64,000 nt of DNA from Emydura subglobosa (taxonomy: Eukaryota > Chordata > Testudines > Chelidae): positions 38,889,863 to 38,953,862 of the forward strand of contig ML679962.1 of the NCBI GenBank assembly GCA_007922225.1. Direction: 5' to 3'. Below the pieces are notes generated by a model, which saw nothing but the letters and a program-made list of their open reading frames with translations, ran no database searches and had not been told where the DNA came from. The position numbers were made by a program, and so were the translations under genes. Numbering within the stretch: the first letter of the stretch is position 1; each line of letters opens with the position of its first letter. Shown here piece after piece: positions 58,500 to 64,000 of the stretch.

Positions 58500-58765
58500 C
58501 TAGGCAATCACAAGTTCATAAGGACTTTAATGTGCTGTGATATAATTGGCTTTTTAGGCCCCAATTATACACACAGCACTCACTGAGTTTGAGGCTGCAA
58601 GGTCAGTCATTCAATATTATAGGCAAGGATGGCTCAATCTTCAACCCTGTGTCCATATTCCATTTGTAAAATGGTCACGCCACTACAGGTTTTCCTGTTA
58701 AGCTGAATAAGGGTGTGATTCTGGGATACCAAACCTCACTTCAGTGTAGCTGTCTCTATCTTGTC
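58500..58765. other. No recognised feature
   Basis: Short AT-leaning stretch between the MITE and a CR1 tail. Confidence 0.35.
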
Positions 58766-58767
58766 CC

Positions 58768-58835
58768 TGCGATGCAGGAGGCTGCATGGGATGAGTTCTC
58801 CAGGTTCCTTTCAGGCCTACATTTCTACAGTTCTG
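58768..58835 (+). mobile_element. CR1 3' tail fragment
   Basis: GGATGAGTTCTCCAGGTTCC, TTTCAGGCCTACATTTCTAC and AGTTCTGTG resemble the last bases of CR1 (TACATTTCTATGATTCTATG type). Confidence 0.5.
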
Positions 58836-59094
58836 TGGGGATTGCATGAAAATGAAGCACCAGACTCTGGCCCTGAGCCCTGTAAGTGGTGATGAGCACA
58901 CAAGAATGCAGCCCCCCTTCGTGCTTGTTCTTCAGTGGCTCTTGGACTGAACACAGTCTTTGCACCAGCGCTCACAGAGATTACACAGCTAATCCTGGGG
59001 AGCGGTTGGAGTACTGACTGGCATGGACCAAGCCTCCTTAATCCACACACACTGCCCAGACCTGGCCAACACACAGCATCCACTGGTGTAAATA

Positions 59095-59325
59095 CAGGTG
59101 CAATTTTAAACCGGTTTCAGTTTAACTGCTGTAACTTGGTGTGTGGGCACTGTTAAACTCATTTAACCCTGGTTTATAAATTGCCAGACCCGGCAAGATA
59201 AACTGCTGTAACCATTTTTAAACTAATATAAGTAAGTCCTTACAAGGGTTAGCAGCTGATTAACTACATTGGGTTTCAAACTCAGTTAAACTGGTGCAAC
59301 ACCTGGGTGAAGACCAGCCCCAAAA
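59095..59325. repeat. Possible MITE with repeated AAACTGNTGNAAC motifs
   Basis: Three copies of TTAACTGCTGTAAC / AAACTGCTGTAAC / AAACTGGTGCAAC at about 59121, 59201 and 59288, with TTTAAACCGG at 59106. It ends at GAAGACCAGCCC. Terminal repeats cannot be defined, so the class is uncertain. Confidence 0.3.
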
Positions 59326-59823
59326 ACAGCCCCTCAAAAGCTCTTAGCTGCCAGAGGCATGAAGTGGAACTGGCTCCCCACATGTATAGTCCTACAATCA
59401 CCTACTTGCAGCTCAAGTTCTGAGCACAGCCACACCTGTATCAAGAGCCAATCAGTAATCTAGGAGACACGTAGGCTATGTCTACACTAGTAAGCTTTGT
59501 CGATGGTAGCTACATCTGTGATCAAAAAGCTTGTGCCCATCCAAACAGCGCTCGTTGTGCCGCCAAAGCATGTCCACACTTGGTGCTCCAGTACTGACTG
59601 AGAGCAGTGCATTGTGGGCAGCTATCCCACTGTGCAACTTGCCACCTTGTGCCAGTAGAAATTGTGGGAAGGGGAAAAGGAGCATGGTGCAGCATGGGTA
59701 CTGGCTCAACGTCCCATGATGCATTGTTTTCCACCCTGTCATTCATTGAGTTCCTGGCTGTGTTTCATGCCATTTTTCAACGGCCCCCCCATTACCTGCA
59801 TGCCGCCATCTCTATCTGAAAGG

Positions 59824-60260
59824 ATGGATCCTGCACTATTCCCCGCTGTTGCTGTCAGCGTTCTGAACACATCGCGGCTGGTCGCGCAGTATATCCGAAT
59901 CGGAAAAGGAATCCGAGGCGCCAGACCCATTGTGTGCCATGCAGACAAACAGCACCAGATTACTGTTTGCATTCACGGAGCATCTGCACACCGTGAACTG
60001 CCGCTTGGAGCGCCTGAGACCAGCACTGATCACGTCATTATGCAGGTCTGGGATGATGAGCAGTGGCTGCAGAACTTTTGCATGTGCAAAGCCACCTTCA
60101 TGGAACTCTGTGCGGAGCTCGCCCCAGCCCTTGGGTGCAAGGACATCAGAATGAGAGCTGCCGTCTCAGTGGAAAAGTGCATGGTGATCGCCGTGTAGAA
60201 GCTAGCAACTCCAGACTGCTATCAGTCAGTCACTAATCAGTTCTGAGAACAGCTCCTGAC
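59824..60260 (+). pseudogene. HARBI1-like transposase, N-terminal part, truncated
   Basis: I start it at the ATG at 59824 (MDPALFPAVAVSVLNTSR), which matches the usual N-terminus of this family, rather than the earlier in-frame ATG. Around residues 75-120 come VWDDEQWLQNFCMCKATF and ELCAELAPALGC, then MRAAVSVEKCMVIAV, the helix-rich region before the nuclease. A TAG (60196-60198) replaces the tryptophan of the usual LWKLATPD; KLATPDCYQSVTNQF follows in the same frame before the sequence breaks off. The catalytic DDE half is missing. The protein would have cut the element ends together with the Myb-like partner. Confidence 0.8.
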
Positions 60261-60299
60261 TCCCAACCTCACCAAACAAACCAGTCCCCAGGTCCGGGT

Positions 60300-60662
60300 C
60301 ATCCTCCACCTCTTTGTCGACGACTTTTTCGTCGGGGTGGATTCTGGTGTCCATGGATTCCAGGGTTGTGGAGGTATCCACGGGAGTCTTGGGGTGGATG
60401 TGGGGTTACCGCTGAGGATTGCTTCCAGCTCTTTGTAGAGGTGGTAGCTCTTTGGTTCTGCACCAGAGTGACCGTTTGCCTCCCTGGCCTTCTGGCTCCT
60501 TCATTTTCGCTTGCCACTGTAGCGTGTCCCTCTCATAGCCCTTCTCTGCCATCGCACGAGAAATCTGGGCAAAGTTACCAAAGTTCCTTCGGCTGGAGCA
60601 GAGCTGTGACTGCATAGCCGCCTCTCCCCAAATGCTGATCAGGTCCAGCAGCTCCGGTGTGC
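60300..60662 (-). pseudogene. Harbinger Myb/SANT-like DNA-binding gene, degraded
   Basis: On minus from 60662 the reading is PELLDLISIWGEAAMQSQL, then SRRNFGNFAQISRAMAEKGY and ERDTLQWQAKMKE. This is the three-helix SANT-like fold with its conserved tryptophans (IWG and QWQ), typical of the partner protein that binds Harbinger ends and imports the transposase into the nucleus. The downstream part to 60300 shifts frame and contains a basic PPRRKSRRQR segment. The first helix with its leading tryptophan is missing next to a TA microsatellite. It faces the transposase gene, as in intact family members. No longer functional. Confidence 0.75.
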
Positions 60663-60674
60663 TGGAGCATGGTG

Positions 60675-60697
60675 TATATATATATATATATATATAT
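60675..60697. repeat. TA microsatellite inside the Harbinger element
   Basis: (TA)n flanked by inverted GGAGCAT (60664-60670) and ATGCTCC (60696-60702). Confidence 0.95.
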
Positions 60698-61004
60698 GCT
60701 CCAAGCAGGAGAGCGTTTGGTGTGTAGATCTGTCGTGGTCAGCTAGAACGATGAGATGCAAGCTCTCCACCACATGGAAGTGGAATTTCAAAAATTCCTG
60801 GGACTTTAAAAGGGGAGGGACAGGTCGCTGCAGAGCAGTGGAGTTCAAAATGATGGTCAGAGTGGTCAGGATGAGCATTGTAGGACACTTCCAGAGGCCG
60901 TTTGCCGCAACATAACCAACCGTGGTGTCTAGACAGACACTTTTTAGACTGAAGTTGAGTGAAGAACGCTCTGCCTCTCGTTGAGGTGGTTTTATTTTGT
61001 CGAA

Positions 61005-61945
61005 AAAATTTTCACATACTTGGAAAATGCAGCCTGAGGCTACTTTTGGCTGCGTCCACCTCAAATATTGCACAAAATAGTCATTCGTCCTCTGTCCTGG
61101 CAGCCATTAGCATCCAGCAGTGGAAAGCCTCCCTTAGTTGGATGCATTTGATGGATAGCAACTTAAATCTAGTGTCCTCCCAAGATTTTGCTTTCTATAT
61201 TATGACAATCACACGGAAGCCCCATGTAAATGGCCCTTAAGGCTGCATCAGGAGTACAGTAATTAAATGCATTAGCCCCTTTAGAGCTGTCTCCCAGGAC
61301 AAGTGATTTCGTTTAACAGCAAAAACAATCACACGGAAATGCAACTAACAGTGTTTTTAGGGAAATGTTTAAGGACTTTACCACAGATTGTAATAGCTAG
61401 AGGCTAGCTTGTTGCTTAAAATGAGCTTTAGTGCTCCTTCTGTTACAAAAGGAACATCTCTGAAGTGCCACCAGCTAATCAGGGATGGTGATTGTCCAAT
61501 GTTCTGCTCTACAAGTGTCGGCTCAACCGTTTCTCAGCACACTGAGAAATCAGGAGCAGTGATTATTTATGGTGCCATTGAAAACAATCACCCAAAAGTA
61601 AGGATGAGAATATGGCCTTTTGATGATTGCAGATAGCCATTAGCTTGGTGTCAGATATTATGTTTGTCCCTCAGCCCTGCTTAGATTGCTTTCCAAGATT
61701 ATTTCTTTTTGATGAAACGGTAGTGTCATACCGGCTTTGAATTTGGAAAACTTTCATGTAAAGAAAGGAAAAAAGTCGGTGGGGCTCAAATCAGAACCAT
61801 TTGTTAGGAAATTAAACCTATCTTTGAAATCACAGGGATCTTACAAAATACATACTTAGAATAGAAAAAATAGATAACATCCTAGGAAAGGGATGTGCCC
61901 TAGATAACTGTATGTTTCATGTCAGAACTTGGTCCAACAACAGCT
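61005..61945. other. No recognised feature
   Basis: AT-rich sequence after the Harbinger; no frame above 93 codons and no named repeat. Confidence 0.4.
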
Positions 61946-61949
61946 GGTT

Positions 61950-62090
61950 CTCGAGCCCCACCAGAAGTAAGGGGTTTATAGCAGGAATCATAGGGTGAAA
62001 TTCTCTGGCCTGGGTTATGTGGGAGCTCAGACATGACGATCAGAATGGTCCTTCCTGGCAACAAATGCTATGAATCTGCAAGCTAGTATG
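61950..62090 (+). mobile_element. CR1 LINE 3' tail
   Basis: GGAATCATAGGGTGAAATTC, CTGGCCTGGGTTATGTGG and GATCAGAATGGTCCTTCCTGG, ending in GCTATGAATCTGC, match a common sauropsid CR1 tail; the reverse of this tail is at 15928-16012. Confidence 0.7.
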
Positions 62091-62099
62091 AAGCCATGA

Positions 62100-62700
62100 G
62101 TAAAGAACAGAGGTTAGAGATGGAAAATCTATGCTGTCATGGTATGCATTTCCCTGCCCATGCAGGACTTTCCCCTACATTCTATTGTTAAGTGCTTTTT
62201 CCAGTCTAGTTTCAAAATGAATGAAGTGCTGGGACATCTGTCAATCCCACTTCACAGTCTAACTGATCTCTGTTAGGAATGTCCCTGGAATTCAGCCTAA
62301 CATTTTCTTTGCTGACTTTCATCCCCTCCAAGTTCATCTTTCACCATGGACCAACCTAAATTATTCCTTTCTGGTTACTCCCTTCAAATACTCATTGTCC
62401 AGTCTCCTGTATATTGAATCAAGTTAAATATATTGATTCTCCCCTCAACTCAATCCTGCCAGCACTGCAATCATTTTTGTTGCTTTTCTTTGAACTCCCT
62501 CTGATTTGCCAACATCTTAGTTGGGTAAATGTCTTGATGCCATATTTTCACCGTACCCAAGGCAGGGAGGTTAACAGGTACTACACCTTGCCCCACGGCC
62601 ACCTGCGAGCTAGCGGAAGGAACGGATGCTCGACTGCCCATTCACAAATCAAAAATGATTTGTGCTGCTGCTTAGCTTCTTTATCCAATAGACAAAATGT
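62100..62700. other. No recognised feature
   Basis: Mixed sequence that may include the outer part of the LINE that follows. Confidence 0.35.
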
Positions 62701-62709
62701 AGGCAGTGA

Positions 62710-63330
62710 TGTCATACCTGAAGTTCATCCTTGTCAATGGGGAAACCCTTAAATGTGTCAATACCTTTATATATCTAAGAAGCACAGTTGCTAGCAATAA
62801 TGCCCCTGATGCAGAAATTGCATATTGAATTCAGTTAGCCTCCAAAGCATTTGAAAGCCTATCAAAACATCTCTGGTATCAGCACAGCATCACTACACTA
62901 AGATGAAAGTCTATCATGCGGTGGTGCTGACTGTACTTCTGTATTCTACAGAAACAATAACTCTACACAGGCGACACATCAAAAAGCTGACGAGCTGCAA
63001 CTGAGACATCTATGGCAGTTTCTAGGAATTAAATGGCAAGATGGAGTTCCGAACACGGAGGTATTGAGAAGAGCCGGCATGCCCAGTGTTGAGGCACTTA
63101 TAGCAGCTGCGCAGCAGAGAGGGACAAGTCATGTTATCTGTATGCCAGATCATCGGCTCCCAAAGATTCTCCTGTATGATGAACTCAAGGAAGGGAAACG
63201 GGATAGAGGAGGGCAAAAGCTGTGCTATACGGACATCTTGAAAAGGAATTTGACAAAAGCAAACATTACCAGATAACTGGGAAGACGTTTCCAGAGATAG
63301 ATATAAATGGAGATCTGTAGTGTATGATTC
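62710..63330 (+). mobile_element. LINE fragment, non-CR1 (C-terminus of reverse transcriptase ORF)
   Basis: In order, across at least two frames: ILVNGETLKCVNTFIYL, ASNNAPDAEIAY, ASKAFESLSKHLW, then KVYHAVVLTVLLYSTET, RRHIKKL and FLGIKWQDGVPNTEVL. After these come VICMPDHRLPKILLYDEL and KEGKRDRGGQKLCYTDIL. This is the post-catalytic part of a LINE frame of the RTE/jockey-like type. Stops after DAEIAY and after KKLTSCN, and a frameshift near 62990, break it. The 5' portion with the catalytic FADD box is absent. Confidence 0.75.
63064..63276 (+). pseudogene. LINE reverse transcriptase C-terminal fragment
   Basis: The longest surviving frame of the LINE above (70 codons) contains RRAGMPSVEALIAAAQQRG, then HVICMPDHRLPKILLYDEL, then KRDRGGQKLCYTDILKRNL. 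The usual LRWTGHVIRM segment has become QRGTSHVICM, showing substitution. The ATG is not a true start; the coding sequence enters from 63000 in the same frame. Function in live elements is in the region after the polymerase and is poorly defined. Confidence 0.75.
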
Positions 63331-63334
63331 TATC

Positions 63335-63590
63335 TAGGCAGTTGACGTGTGCAGAGAGGCAGTGTATCAACAGCACCATCTTCAAAGACAGAATATCAAG
63401 CAGCTTTCCAATTTCTCCTGCCCAAACTGTCACAGAGGGTTTATTTCAAATGCTGGACTCACTTCTCATCACCAAGCTAACAAGTGCTAAATTTCCCTCC
63501 TCCACAGTCATCATCGAGTACAACGGACAGCCAAAGAGTTGAGTAAACGTTAATGGCTGTAAAGCACTTTTCATCTACAGAGTGTTATTG
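63335..63590. other. No recognised feature
   Basis: Short stretch between the LINE and the SINE-like unit. Confidence 0.35.
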
Positions 63591-63597
63591 TAGTATT

Positions 63598-63765
63598 GTA
63601 ACCCACTGGGGGGGTGTTTTATATTCTGAGCCAAAGAGGGTATGAGTCTGCTACAGCCCCATCTCACAAGGCTGGTTTTTTAGCTCATGCTTTCAGTTCT
63701 GGAGGCCCCTGGTTCAATCCCTGATGTCAGCCAGGATGGCAGCTGTCACATTACCATAACCATCT
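63598..63765 (+). repeat. tRNA-like SINE
   Basis: A strong B box GGTTCAATCCC lies at 63711-63721. It is preceded by TTAGCTCATGCTTTCAGTTC with an A-box-like TTAGCTCATG, and by a CCACTGGGGGGGTGTTTTAT block that I associate with the same repeat. The pol III spacing between A and B boxes (about 30 bases) is right for a tRNA-derived SINE. The family name is not certain. Confidence 0.55.
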
Positions 63766-64000
63766 TTTGGAGTATCATGATGCCCAGACAGATACACAGT
63801 GTGGTCTCTGGAGAGAATGCAGCTTATTGGCTTCCCACCCCACTTTTGGCTGAAAAACACCTATAGAACAACCAGCACCATAATTTATTTCTATAGAACA
63901 TCTCCAGACATTGAACAGCTTAAAGCATTTCAGAAAAATCACTTGCTTACATACAGTAATTGAGAAGCTGTACGTAGGCAAGCATTATGCCTTGACAACA

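Larger units (their letters stand above)
59472..61000. mobile_element. Harbinger (PIF) deletion derivative with both genes
   Basis: The left end GGCTATGTCTACACTAGTAA and the early ATTGTGGGCAGCTATCCCAC block are hallmarks of a Harbinger family common in turtles. The element carries a plus-strand transposase N-terminus and a minus-strand Myb/SANT-like gene facing each other. The transposase catalytic half is deleted at about 60260. The right end is not recognisable; 61000 is an estimate. Confidence 0.75.

Noticed and set aside
1..64000. CRISPR array, bacterial operon, rRNA or canonical tRNA gene
   Set aside because: No regularly spaced identical repeats, no ribosome-binding-site-led gene series and no full tRNA cloverleaf were seen; the content is clearly vertebrate.

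Overview
The window looks like non-coding vertebrate DNA, most likely from a sauropsid and probably a turtle. I base this on CR1 LINE pieces of several subfamilies (one ending in the ATTCTATGA-type terminus, others in a GGCCGTTCTTAT-type terminus) together with Harbinger, hAT, Ty3/gypsy and Penelope-like remnants. The species call is an inference from repeat content; a crocodilian or other sauropsid is not excluded. I recognise no intact host gene, tRNA, rRNA or CRISPR array. Almost every open reading frame is short and explained by repeat-derived sequence or chance.

Layout. 1-5.3 kb: no recognisable feature apart from a possible tRNA-derived SINE near 2.6 kb. 5.3-8.4 kb: a GC-rich hAT-type MITE with clear ends (5300-5795), a minus-strand Ty3/gypsy gag-protease remnant (6180-7390) and a second GC-rich MITE family (7920-8345). 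8.4-16.9 kb: mostly featureless, with a minus-strand CR1 piece at 12.0-12.26 kb and a CR1 tail at 15.9 kb. 16.9-19.2 kb: a nested structure, a hAT MITE split by a long LTR-type element that contains a 100-base N gap. 19.2-34.7 kb: featureless except for L2-like 3' tails and a palindromic tRNA-like SINE unit at 27.7 kb. 34.7-37.5 kb: a MITE and the best preserved LINE, a CR1 with readable reverse transcriptase boxes. 37.5-48.3 kb: CR1 tails, a short perfect-ended palindrome and a possible LTR. 48.3-49.5 kb: a three-level nest (CR1, then LTR, then another LINE), each level bounded by target-site duplications. 49.9-53 kb: a decayed Harbinger element, a CR1 open-reading-frame-2 remnant and a Penelope-like element carrying a hammerhead-ribozyme-like fold. 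53.4-55.6 kb: an LTR-like block, a MITE fragment and a CR1 3' half. 58-64 kb: a GC-rich hAT MITE with clean ends, a Harbinger deletion derivative with both of its convergent genes, a CR1 tail, a second type of LINE C-terminus and a SINE.

The genes present are all decayed transposon genes and do not form a pathway. What is informative here is the nesting order of insertions, the structural ends of non-autonomous elements and the ribozyme-like motif. I see no convincing sign of a previously undescribed biological system.
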